Below are positions 27,365 to 34,586 of a stretch of 34,588 bases of DNA, one piece after another. The stretch is from Pseudanabaena cinerea FACHB-1277 (GTDB taxonomy: Bacteria > Cyanobacteriota > Cyanobacteriia > Pseudanabaenales > Pseudanabaenaceae), in NCBI RefSeq assembly GCF_014696345.1, contig NZ_JACJPY010000049.1, positions 1-34,588 of the forward strand, read 5' to 3'. The notes under the pieces are model-generated. The model did no database searches and was not told the origin of the DNA. It saw nothing but the letters and a program-made list of their open reading frames with translations. Both the position numbers and the translations under genes were made by a program. How positions within the stretch are numbered: position 1 is the first letter of the stretch; each line of letters starts with the position of its first letter.

Positions 27365-27673
27365 ATGGTTACAACTCCAGCAAAATCCGAATCAGTTAAT
27401 AGTGATGCCCCTAAGCAAGTTGGATTAAATGTAAATCCGACTGGTGCAGGTGTATTTGGTTTTAGCAACTTCGCCGAGACTTGGAATGGTCGCATGGCTA
27501 TGATTGGCATTGTTGCGGGTTTTGCTAACGAAGTGGTTACAGGCAAAGGTATTCTTGCTCAAGTCGGCATTACTGGTGGGATTAGTGTTTTGTTTGCTTT
27601 GTTTTTTACAGGATTTACCGTGGCGACTTTGCTAGGTTACTACGCGATTAAAGCCACTAAGAATGCTGATTAA
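27365..27673 (+). CDS. High-light-inducible protein (Hlip/Scp), chlorophyll-binding
   Basis: A 102-residue thylakoid protein. The chlorophyll-binding helix carries the ExxNxRxAMxG motif in AETWNGRMAMIGIVAGF, as in other cyanobacterial Hlips. A second hydrophobic helix (GISVLFALFFTGFTVATLLGYYAI) follows. Hlips bind chlorophyll and carotenoids and dissipate energy or protect photosystem assembly during high light. It is longer than the common ~60-70-residue single-helix forms. A perfect HLR1 box lies upstream. Which hli/scp paralogue this is cannot be decided here. Confidence 0.93.
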   Translation: MVTTPAKSESVNSDAPKQVGLNVNPTGAGVFGFSNFAETWNGRMAMIGIVAGFANEVVTGKGILAQVGITGGISVLFALFFTGFTVATLLGYYAIKATKNAD

Positions 27674-27712
27674 TAAAGGCTTTTAAGGGCTTGACATTCA
27701 AATTTAAGGCAG

Positions 27713-27747
27713 TAAAGATTTTGGAGGCGGTGCTTTCAAAATCTTTA
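27713..27747 (+). terminator. Terminator after the Hlip gene
   Basis: Perfect 11-base arms (TAAAGATTTTG and CAAAATCTTTA) around a 13-base loop, followed by a T-rich stretch. Confidence 0.7.
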
Positions 27748-27777
27748 TTATTTTGTCTATAATTATGGGTATAATCG

Positions 27778-27794
27778 AAAATGATTATCATTTT
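27778..27794. promoter_or_regulatory. Zur/Fur-family operator upstream of the metal ABC ATPase
   Basis: The perfect inverted repeat AAAATGAT-T-ATCATTTT lies 22 bases before the ATG and just downstream of TATAAT-like sequences, a position that would block transcription. On the minus strand it overlaps TGATAATCATTTTCG, which matches 13 of 15 positions of the cyanobacterial Zur box TGATAATNATTATCA. Confidence 0.7.
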
Positions 27795-27816
27795 TGGCTG
27801 GCGTTAACCCAAGATT

Positions 27817-28590
27817 ATGCTCGAAGTGCGGGATCTGTCGGTACGATATCGTGAAACCATAGCTCTATCGAATATTTCCTTTGAGATCAACAGAGGTACT
27901 GTGGTCGGGCTGATTGGACCAAATGGGGCGGGGAAAAGCACTTTGCTCAAGTCGATGCTGGGGCTGATTCCCAATCAAGAGGGACAGGTTTTTTATAATC
28001 AACAATTTCTGAAGCAGCAATGCCAAAAGGTTGCCTATTTACCGCAGCGATCGCAGATTGATTGGGACTATCCTGTAACGGTGTGGAACGTGGTGATGAT
28101 GGCAAGGATAAACCATCAACCTTGGTGGCGCATGGGTGGAGCAAGTCGCCGATCGCAGGAAATTGTCCAAGAGGCATTGGCGCGGGTTGAACTTGATAAT
28201 TTGCGCGATCGCCCGATTAAGCAACTGTCAGGGGGGCAGCAACAGCGCGTGTTTTTAGCCAGAGCGATCGCCCAACAAGCGGATCTGCTGCTCTTGGACG
28301 AACCGTTTACTGCCATCGACAAAAAAACGGAATCCCTGATGTGGCAGATCTATGAAGAACTCAAACAGGCAGGCAAGACGCTCCTGATCAGTTGCCATGA
28401 GTGGGGTGAAACCCTCGATCGCTACGATCATCTTTTACTATTAAACCATTGCCTAATTGCCAGTGGCACACCCCGACAGGTGCTAACCCCTGAGCATATT
28501 CAGTTGGCTTACGGCAGTCCTGATGTGATTAATCTAGCTGGGCGATCGCCCCAAGCTGCCACCGATGCAGAGGAATTTATGTTTTGCTAA
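27817..28590 (+). CDS. Metal (Zn/Mn-type) ABC transporter ATP-binding protein
   Basis: A 257-residue ABC ATPase. Walker A is GPNGAGKST (34-42), signature LSGGQ (137-141), Walker B LLLLDEP (157-163), and the switch histidine is in ISCHEWGE. The segment LPQRSQIDWDYPVTVWNVVMMAR is characteristic of the ZnuC/MntA/TroB metal subgroup. The energised uptake would be of Zn2+ or Mn2+ across the cytoplasmic membrane. Unusually, no permease or substrate-binding gene is adjacent: the next gene is on the opposite strand. The Zur-like operator favours zinc. Gene symbol withheld because Zn and Mn versions cannot be separated by sequence alone. Confidence 0.88.
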   Translation: MLEVRDLSVRYRETIALSNISFEINRGTVVGLIGPNGAGKSTLLKSMLGLIPNQEGQVFYNQQFLKQQCQKVAYLPQRSQIDWDYPVTVWNVVMMARINHQPWWRMGGASRRSQEIVQEALARVELDNLRDRPIKQLSGGQQQRVFLARAIAQQADLLLLDEPFTAIDKKTESLMWQIYEELKQAGKTLLISCHEWGETLDRYDHLLLLNHCLIASGTPRQVLTPEHIQLAYGSPDVINLAGRSPQAATDAEEFMFC

Positions 28591-28600
28591 AGCTTTGCTA

Positions 28601-28978
28601 TTACTTAGCTGAGCCTGTATAAGCTCGCCAACCACCATAGCTAGTAATTTCCCTCTGCCCTTCACACAGAAAAGGCTCTCCCAAAACCCCTAAGACCTCC
28701 TGACCATCGGCTAAAACAATTTTGCCAATACTTAGACCCGCAGGCTCCGATTGCAAAATTGTCCCAAGGGCATCGGCGGTGATTGACCAGATCTCTAGGG
28801 CGATCGCCTGTCCATCGGCACTAACCCGCAACATGGCAGGGTGGCGATCGTTAATTGACCACAGGCGATAAAGTGGCGCAGTGCGATCTTCCCTGACAAA
28901 TACCGCACCGACTTTTTGCAAATTTACATTTAGCTCCAAACCCCGCATCAGGGTTCCATTCACCGCAAAATCAATCAT
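28601..28978 (-). CDS. Allophanate hydrolase C-terminal-domain-like protein (GGCT-like fold)
   Basis: A 125-residue protein that reads as a free-standing copy of the C-terminal domain of allophanate hydrolase: FAVNGTLMRGLELNVNLQKVGAVFVREDRTAPLYRLWSINDRHPAMLR, then GLSIGKIVLADGQEVLGVLGEP and ITSYGGWRAYTG. This domain has a gamma-glutamylcyclotransferase-like fold. No amidase-type N-terminal allophanate hydrolase gene is nearby. A free-standing role is unknown. HIP1 sites are present. It converges with the ABC ATPase, 10 bases apart. Confidence 0.85.
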   Translation of the reverse strand: MIDFAVNGTLMRGLELNVNLQKVGAVFVREDRTAPLYRLWSINDRHPAMLRVSADGQAIALEIWSITADALGTILQSEPAGLSIGKIVLADGQEVLGVLGEPFLCEGQREITSYGGWRAYTGSAK

Positions 28979-29064
28979 AATCGCATTTACCCATAATACT
29001 TACAGTGATATTTATAGTGCTTTGTTCTTACAATAATACGGACAAAGTTGGGCAAAAATAGATC

Positions 29065-29465
29065 TCACTCAGATTCAGTGGCATCGGGGTAAATTGCCTT
29101 GATATCGGCGCAAACCTGCTTGCGCTGCTGCCAAGAGACAAAAGCAACCGAGTTGCACCATGTGGACAATGCACAACTGGACAGTGTTTTTGGGAAATAC
29201 AGTTTGAATCGCATTAGGAAAAACCGTCAACCCATCGACACAGGCAATCAAGACCGCGTTGGTGACATTGGCGATCAAGGTTGGTGACACTTCGACACCA
29301 TACATCTCCTCTAGTTGAGATTGGATATCCCGCACACTCATGCCACGTGCATACAGGGAAATATTTTCTCATCTAGCCTGATAGGCGATTCTGCCACTTC
29401 TTTACCAGCAGTGGTTCAAACTCCCCAGCAGCGATCGCGGGGGGACGGCAATTTCGGCAACAAGA
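29065..29465 (-). pseudogene. Decayed IS256-family (mutator-type) transposase
   Basis: Reading the minus strand in pieces restores an IS256-family transposase: an acidic/basic N-terminal segment (EIAVP...DR, FEPLLVKKWQNRLSG), then LDEKIF-, [34 protein letters not shown], then [29 protein letters not shown], and in another frame [23 protein letters not shown] up to a stop at 29065-29067. At least three single- or two-base frameshifts are visible (near 29375, near 29355 and near 29160). A stretch between NAV and CVDG is missing, including the first catalytic aspartate region. No terminal inverted repeats were found, so this is a relic. Confidence 0.85.
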
Positions 29466-29482
29466 AAAGTTTATTAGAAATT

Positions 29483-30367
29483 TCATTGGTGTATCGGTAA
29501 AGTAGGCTTGACCGAATTGATTTCCTGTTTTTGCCGATGATATTTAAATATCCATTCAGGGGGATAAAATAGCAATTTTAGGCGATCGCTCCACTTATCT
29601 AATTCCTGACAATCTTGGTAAATCAATATCCATTCATGGAAAGCAATTCTGATCGGATTGAAGGAATAGACGGGGCGGGTAAGACCGTATCGAGGCTGAT
29701 TGGCACGTTTCTCCTCGGTGAATGTCCCAAATAAGCGATCGTAAATAATTAAAACTCCACCATAGTTGCGATCAATGTATTCAGGATTGGAAGCATGGTG
29801 AACTCGGTGATGGGAAGGAGTATTAAAAATCCATTCTAGCCAGCCTAACTTAGGAATTAACTCTGTATGTATCCAAAATTGATAGAACAAATTTATTGAT
29901 AAAGTAATACTCACTGCGAAAGGATGAAAGCCAAGCAAATACATAGGGGTAAATACTAGATAATTCCCAGATATTAGATTTGTCCACCCCAAACGATATG
30001 CTACCGACAAATTGAAATGTGCGCCTGAGTGATGAACGGCATGACTTGCCCAAACCCAACGCATACGATGGGCGAGTCGATGACTCCAATAGTAAAAGAA
30101 CTCCTCAACAAGAAATAATAGAATCAACCCCCAGATATTATTCAATGGTATTGTCCACCAGTGATATTGCCATACAAATAGAGCGATCGCCGCCACAACG
30201 GCTCGAGACAAGAAGCCATTTGCGAAACTGCCGATCGCTACACCAAGGGAGGCGAAGCTATCGGGAAGAGAAAAACTCCCCTTATTAGTTGATAATATAA
30301 AGATTGCCTCTAGGAAAATCGCTCCTAAAAACACATAAGAATATTGAGCAAAAATACTAGCCACCAT
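29483..30367 (-). CDS. Sterol desaturase / fatty acid hydroxylase-family membrane protein
   Basis: From ATG 30367 it is 294 residues (an ATG two codons upstream is also possible). It is an integral-membrane, di-iron oxygenase: histidine boxes HRLAH, HAVHHS and HRVHHA are all present, in order, between about residues 95 and 195, with transmembrane helices on either side. These histidines bind the two irons. Members hydroxylate or desaturate sterols, carotenoids or lipids; the substrate here is not readable. The C-terminal 70 residues are soluble and charged. HIP1 sites are present. The IS256 relic lies just downstream. Confidence 0.9.
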   Translation of the reverse strand: MVASIFAQYSYVFLGAIFLEAIFILSTNKGSFSLPDSFASLGVAIGSFANGFLSRAVVAAIALFVWQYHWWTIPLNNIWGLILLFLVEEFFYYWSHRLAHRMRWVWASHAVHHSGAHFNLSVAYRLGWTNLISGNYLVFTPMYLLGFHPFAVSITLSINLFYQFWIHTELIPKLGWLEWIFNTPSHHRVHHASNPEYIDRNYGGVLIIYDRLFGTFTEEKRANQPRYGLTRPVYSFNPIRIAFHEWILIYQDCQELDKWSDRLKLLFYPPEWIFKYHRQKQEINSVKPTLPIHQ

Positions 30368-30393
30368 AATCAATTAACTCTAATCGTTCACAA

Positions 30394-31284
30394 TTATTCG
30401 GGAAATTTACGGCTTAACCAAGCAAAAATCTGATTTGCACTCTGCTTGCCTAAATCACTAAGTCCATTGAAATTAACAGGATTTAAGGTGCGATCGAAAC
30501 CATGGATACCGTCAGTAATCGTTACCGCCTCTACATTCTTATTAGCTAATTTCAATGCCTCCACAAATTTAGTCATCAGCCCATAGGGTACAATGCGGTC
30601 GTTCGTACCGTGGAAAAGTAAAATTGGTGCATTAGCTTGTTGGGCATTGAGGATTGCATTAGCTTTGCGAATGCGCTCTTGTACTTGGGGATCTTTGCTA
30701 TCTAAATCTCCGCCGAAATAAATATCAGCATGACGAGTCAAGCCCGTATAATAGCCATAGAAACCAATCATGCCATTCGGTAGATCGGATATATTTGCCC
30801 ATAATTCGTTTCCGTAGAAATAGGAATCGCCCCCAGAAACTAATACCTGTGCGGCGAGAGTAGCACCTGCCGAACTACCATGCAAAACTATACGATTTGG
30901 GTCAATACCCAATTGTTTTGCCTCCTTTCGTAAATACTGCACTGCGGCTTTAACATTTTGCACGGGTTGCGGAAAAACTGGTTTAGCTTCATTCTTGTTA
31001 AACAAGCGATAGTCGATATTTAGAGTTGCATAGCCAGCACGATGATATTCATCAGCCCAACTGGAAAGCCATTCTTTACTACCCGTTACGCCACCACCAC
31101 CATGTACGATCAGAATGATGGTACGCTTTTGATTTTTAGGAATGCACAAATCACCAACAAATGCCTGTTTAGCTGTGGGTGGCGTATAGATAACAGTCTT
31201 GCAAAGTGGAGCGGCGATCGCCTTACTCTGGCTGATGAAGACAACACTGCCAATTAATAGACCACAAAGAATTTTAAACAACAT
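30394..31284 (-). CDS. Secreted alpha/beta hydrolase (esterase / dienelactone hydrolase-like)
   Basis: From ATG 31284 it is 296 residues with a signal peptide (MLFKILCGLLIGSVVFISQSKAIAA); an upstream in-frame ATG at 31314 would add 10. The oxyanion-hole motif is HGGGG, the nucleophile elbow GSSAG, the acid lies in NDRIVPYG, and the catalytic histidine in IHGFDR, giving a complete Ser-Asp-His triad. Esterases of the BD-FAE/dienelactone type share this order. Probably periplasmic. It is upstream of the desaturase-family gene on the same strand with a short gap and may share a transcript. Confidence 0.88.
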   Translation of the reverse strand: MLFKILCGLLIGSVVFISQSKAIAAPLCKTVIYTPPTAKQAFVGDLCIPKNQKRTIILIVHGGGGVTGSKEWLSSWADEYHRAGYATLNIDYRLFNKNEAKPVFPQPVQNVKAAVQYLRKEAKQLGIDPNRIVLHGSSAGATLAAQVLVSGGDSYFYGNELWANISDLPNGMIGFYGYYTGLTRHADIYFGGDLDSKDPQVQERIRKANAILNAQQANAPILLFHGTNDRIVPYGLMTKFVEALKLANKNVEAVTITDGIHGFDRTLNPVNFNGLSDLGKQSANQIFAWLSRKFPE

Positions 31285-31383
31285 AATTTTCTGAACCTGA
31301 TAAAGTTCGAGCATTAAGTTATACTGAACAAAAAAATGTCGTAGACATTTAGTTATTTAAAAACTAATACTGGGCTTGGTTTT

Positions 31384-31419
31384 CAAGCAACGGAAGTGTA
31401 GTGACACTTCCGTTGCTTG
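31384..31419. repeat. Perfect 16-base hairpin
   Basis: CAAGCAACGGAAGTGT, a 4-base AGTG loop, and its exact reverse complement. It lies upstream of the hydrolase gene and downstream of the broken gene at 31562, with no U-tract. The rest of 31285-31561 shows no gene. Confidence 0.75.
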
Positions 31420-31561
31420 GTATTAAATTCTATTGAGGCTATAGGTAGTACAGAAAACATTCATTCCCTAGGCACTTATCAAAGCCACTTAGCATAATTG
31501 TTGGGGCAATCAAGAATATTGTCTCCATCCATACGCAAGGGAATGGAGGTCTTTAAATGAT

Positions 31562-32297
31562 TTAGTTAAACTTCACATCTCGTAAGGGTGTAGTGGTCGC
31601 ACTTGCGCCAGTGCTGAGGATTTCATCCGCAAAATTACTAATGCGATTACCTACCATCGTAAACACTGTTCCTGTGCCAATCGCTCCATCGGCAATAGGG
31701 ATTACCAAAGCGATCGCTCCATAGGAGTTACTAGATACCGATCCACCACGGGAGTTGACTGTGCTAATGGGCTTGGCGGTGAGAATGTTAATGCGATAAT
31801 TATTCCCTTGACGGAACGACACAGCCAAATTGATAGGATAGCTCTTGCCTGGAATTGTGACTGTGCCGTGATTATACTGAGAAAGGGTAGGAATTACATT
31901 ATTTTCACCTGCTCCAGATATATCGCGGTTTTCACCTAGCTGCGGACAAGGGGAAAACCTAAGACAGAAAATATGGATTGGGTGGTTTTCAAGTTGTCCT
32001 TGACAACTTGAAAACCGCGATAGTATTTAATTCAGACTGAGAACTATAGCTATCAATTTGAATGGAAACCTTTAACCCTTGAGTAGCTTGGACAATGCGG
32101 CGATCATTACGAGCCGTAGTGGAGCTTGCTCCCGATCTGGAGATAGTGGTAGCACCCATTGTGCCAGTGTAAGTTGCTAATGGCGCTCTTTCTGTAGAAG
32201 TTTGAGCGATTAGACTTGACGTGGGAACTTCCGCAAATAGAGAAGTTATAGGAACTGCCCAAAATATAGCAGTGAGAGAGATCGCCAACTTAGACAT
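31562..32297 (-). pseudogene. Small exported protein gene split by a MITE
   Basis: The N-terminal part (32297 down to about 32023) encodes a signal peptide (MSKLAISLTAIFWAVPITSLFAE) and a Thr/Ser-rich region. After the insert, the C-terminal part (GENNVIPTLSQYNHGTVTIPG...ATTTPLRDVKFN) runs to a stop at 31562. Removing 31923-32022 (100 bases) joins the two frames: ...SQSELNT-ISGAGENNVIP... for a 211-residue product. The length of 100, 1 modulo 3, is exactly what the frames require. I do not recognise the family; it would be an exported, beta-rich protein. As it stands the first half reads into SRTT and stops at 31989. It has the same GGAGAAAA RBS arrangement as the 134-residue repeat protein gene. 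Confidence 0.88.
31921..32022. mobile_element. MITE, ~98 bp with TA target-site duplication
   Basis: The terminal inverted repeats are TCGCGGTTTTCA, with TA on both outer sides (31921-31922 and 32021-32022). The interior has no coding capacity, and its right half is itself a 15-base inverted repeat (31984-31998 and 32002-32016). A TA duplication with short TIRs is typical of IS630/Tc1-mariner-derived MITEs. Exact excision restores the frame of the host gene. Confidence 0.88.
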
Positions 32298-32603
32298 GAT
32301 TTTTTCTCCAGAAGAATAAAGTTATCACAAAGCATTTGTAAAAAGGATTAAGGTGTAAAAACCCTTCATGGGGGCGCAGCCCCCACACCCCATTTAACTC
32401 AATTTGCTTATGACTAACGCAAACCGACCAAGAACTCAAGTTCTTGGTCGGTTTGCGTTAGTCAGCTAAAGCAGACTAAAAGAATTCCTCTAATCAGCCC
32501 GTTGAAACGGGTTTAAGCTTTCAGCCCGCAATTTATGGCTACTGCGTAAGTCCTATAAATGATGGCGCAAAGCGCTGTAAGATTGCTGTAGAGGTTACTC
32601 AGG
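32298..32603. other. Intergenic stretch of hairpins
   Basis: No gene seen. It holds a G/C hairpin GGGGGC-GCA-GCCCCC at 32370-32384, the long palindrome at 32411-32464, and a REP-like CCCGTT-GAA-AACGGG hairpin near 32498. All are of dispersed-repeat type. Confidence 0.6.
32411..32464. repeat. 54-bp near-perfect palindrome
   Basis: The arms 32411-32436 and 32439-32464 are perfectly complementary with a 2-base loop. In either strand this forms a 26-bp stem. No coding content. Confidence 0.9.
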
Positions 32604-33008
32604 TTATTTTACTGTTCTAGTAGTTGTGCCAGTTTTACCATTTACACCTGTGCGAGTGGTGGTTTGAGTCCCACTGCCATTAACAGAGCGATTAGTAGTT
32701 GTAGTATTGCCGTTTACGCCTGTGCGAGTGGTGGTTTGATTTCCACTGCCATCAACAGACCGATTAGTAGTTGTAGTATTGCCATTTACACCTGTGCGAG
32801 TGGTGGTTTGATTTCCACTGCCATCAACAGAGCGATTAGTAGTTGCAGTATTGCCATTTACGCCTGTGCGAGTGGTGGTTTGAGTCCCACTGCCATTAAC
32901 AGAGCGCTTGGTGGTTTGTTGAGCAATTACCTGAGAGTTGCCACCCATGAAGACAGGCAAAGAGATGGAAACAAACAAGATTGAGTGGATAATTGTAAAT
33001 TTAGACAT
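32604..33008 (-). CDS. Exported tandem-repeat protein, hypothetical
   Basis: A 134-residue protein with a signal peptide (MSKFTIIHSILFVSISLPVFMGGNSQVIAQ) and then four 24-residue repeats of the type TRTGVNGNT.TTNRSV.GSG.QT, rich in Thr, Gly and Asn. The DNA repeats are 72 bp in exact register (marker TGTGCGAGTGG at 32649, 32721, 32793 and 32865). It probably forms an extended or beta-roll surface protein; the function is unknown. Such perfect repeats change copy number readily. An RBS GGAG lies before the start ATG at 33008. Confidence 0.75.
   Translation of the reverse strand: MSKFTIIHSILFVSISLPVFMGGNSQVIAQQTTKRSVNGSGTQTTTRTGVNGNTATTNRSVDGSGNQTTTRTGVNGNTTTTNRSVDGSGNQTTTRTGVNGNTTTTNRSVNGSGTQTTTRTGVNGKTGTTTRTVK
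32633..32920 (-). repeat. Tandem array of four 72-bp repeats
   Basis: The units start at 32649, 32721, 32793 and 32865 with few substitutions between copies. They are coding repeats within the 134-residue protein, in frame. Confidence 0.9.
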
Positions 33009-33034
33009 GATGTTTTCTCCTGTAGTGAATAAAT

Positions 33035-33086
33035 AGAAATTGAGATTAGAAATTGAGATTAGAAATTGAGATTAGAAATTGAGATT
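33035..33086. repeat. Four exact copies of a 13-bp direct repeat
   Basis: AGAAATTGAGATT is repeated four times without a single change, ending just before the stop of the Spy-like gene (33088) and lying in the leader of the repeat-protein gene. A simple-sequence repeat that could change length by slippage. Confidence 0.95.
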
Positions 33087-33087
33087 A

Positions 33088-33495
33088 TTAACCGTTGTTC
33101 CGATTACGGATATTTTGCTCCCACTGCTGATACTGAGCGGGTGTAAGAATCCCTTTCATTTCTGATTGCATATTTTGCAAGATACCCTGCATAGACCTCT
33201 TTTGCCTAAAGGATAGATTGGCAGACTGGATGGCAGTTCTTAAATCTTTCCCTTCATTTAGAGCAGTCTTGATTTGTTGTTGCTGTTCAGCACTGAGTTT
33301 TGCATTTACCTCGGCGATCGTGCGTTCACTCAATGCCGCAATCTGTTGCCCTTGCTCCACAGTAAGATCAAGTCCTTTGAGAGCAGGTAATTGACTGGTG
33401 ATGTAAGGCTTAGAAGCATTTCCCTGAGCAATAGACGGTGGCACATTACTGATCAGTATTAACCCCGTTAAGGCAATCATTGCAAGTCGCAACAT
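33088..33495 (-). CDS. Spy/CpxP-like periplasmic protein
   Basis: From ATG 33495 it is 135 residues; the frame is open upstream to 33606, but those 37 residues do not look native. A signal peptide (MLRLAMIALTGLILISNVPPSIAQG) precedes an all-helical charged region: LDLTVEQGQQIAALSERTIAEVNAKLSAEQQQQIKTALNEG and RSMQGILQNMQSEMKGILTPAQYQQWEQNI. The two LT-x-x-Q motifs fit the Spy/CpxP family of small chaperone-like periplasmic proteins. Its stop lies right next to the 13-bp repeat array. The detailed function is not readable. Confidence 0.75.
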   Translation of the reverse strand: MLRLAMIALTGLILISNVPPSIAQGNASKPYITSQLPALKGLDLTVEQGQQIAALSERTIAEVNAKLSAEQQQQIKTALNEGKDLRTAIQSANLSFRQKRSMQGILQNMQSEMKGILTPAQYQQWEQNIRNRNNG

Positions 33496-33639
33496 AATTT
33501 TAGTATGTGGTGTTAGAACATCTTTAGCAGAATTAGCGTAACAATCGAGGATAATAATAACTAGGGTATTCAGTCCCCAACTATTGGGACAAAAGTCCCT
33601 TGACAATTCCCGATTTTGGTCAACTAATCTAATTATTTA

Positions 33640-33756
33640 TAGCTATAGTCACTTCTACTAGGACAAATCAAAACCCAAGAAGCGAGTGGCGGCACTTCGC
33701 GCCGCCACTCATGTTCTGGTTTTGTGTCCTAACAAGCATGACTATGGCTATAGCTA
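33640..33756. repeat. Nested inverted-repeat element (MITE-like)
   Basis: An outer TAGCTATAGTCA (33640-33651) faces TGACTATGGCTATAGCTA (33739-33756). A middle GGACAAATCAAAACC (33661-33675) faces GGTTTTGTGTCC (33718-33729). The core GAGTGGCGGC (33684-33693) faces GCCGCCACTC (33701-33710) around ACTTCGC. It occupies the divergent promoter region between the Spy-like gene and the histidine kinase. Confidence 0.75.
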
Positions 33757-33774
33757 AACTTTCATTAATGTTGA

Positions 33775-34491
33775 ATGGTCATGATGCCATCTAAAACCCC
33801 CAGAATTATCATTATCTTAGAATGGGCTTTGATTAGTTTCGTTGTAATTTCTCAGTTGCTAATGATAAATCGCCTTAAGGAAAGTATTGGGCTGATATTC
33901 ATAGGTTTAGCCATCTTTAGTGGATTAGGAATGTGGCGATCGCCTAAAAAGCTCCCTAAAAAGATATTTAATTACGTTAACACCATTGTCCAATGTTTCA
34001 TTATTACTGCTTTAACCATTTGGGTGAAAATCTATAGCTATCAACTATTGTTTTTAGTGGTTGTAATTCGGAGTTGTCTAATTCTCAGGGGCTTTGAACA
34101 ATTTGTAGTAAGTGGATGTGTATTTGTGGGTGCCTGTGCCATTCATTCCTATCGCCTTGCCCATCAACAACTACCATTACAATTGGCAGATAATCAACCT
34201 GAATTTATTTGGCTAAACCTTAACCTGTTGTTTGGCTTACTCATTTTCTCATTGCAATTATTAGTAGATAAAATCCTAGTAGAAGAGCAGAATAAACTAG
34301 AACTAGCGATTATAAATCAAAAATTAAGAAACTATGCTTTGAGGATTGAGGATTTGGCTACTATTAAGGAAAGAAATCGTATTGCCAGAGAAATTCACGA
34401 TTCTTTGGGGCATTCCCTTACTGTATTTAATCTGTATTTAGAAGCTGCACTAAGATTGATGCCTACCGATCAGCAGGAGGCAGAATGCTGA
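33775..34491 (+). pseudogene. Truncated NarL/DesK-type sensor histidine kinase
   Basis: A 238-residue ORF starting with ATG 33775. Five or six transmembrane helices occupy the first ~165 residues, then a coiled linker. Then comes RNRIAREIHDSLGHSLT, the HisKA_3 H-box, with phosphoacceptor H208. It ends 30 residues later at TGA 34489 in the sequence LMPTDQQEAEC, just where this family would go on into the ATP-binding HATPase_c domain. The following 97 bases show no such domain in any frame. It is therefore unable to bind ATP as encoded here. A real truncation, deletion or frameshift is likely; the partner response regulator may lie outside the window. Confidence 0.75.
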
Positions 34492-34552
34492 CGGGGCGAC
34501 AAAAGATATGGGAAGTATGAGTAGATGGGGATTTGAGGATTTAAGATAAAAA

Positions 34553-34586
34553 AGATAGGTCAAGTCATAGTAAGTATGACCTATCT
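34553..34586. terminator. Hairpin at the window end
   Basis: AGATAGGTCA (34553-34562) pairs with TGACCTATCT (34577-34586), with an alternative inner GTCATA/TATGAC pairing. Two mutually exclusive stems are possible. May be a terminator or a repeat edge. Confidence 0.5.

Noticed and set aside
32633-32920. Repeat array as a CRISPR
   Set aside because: The repeats are contiguous 72-bp units without unique spacers and are in frame in a coding gene.
32664-32984. 106-codon plus-strand ORF over the tandem repeats
   Set aside because: The minus-strand frame has a signal peptide and RBS; this is its repeat-driven shadow.
33035-33086. 13-bp repeats as iterons of a replication origin
   Set aside because: Only four exact copies, no DnaA-box pattern or replication gene nearby; simple slippage repeat more likely.
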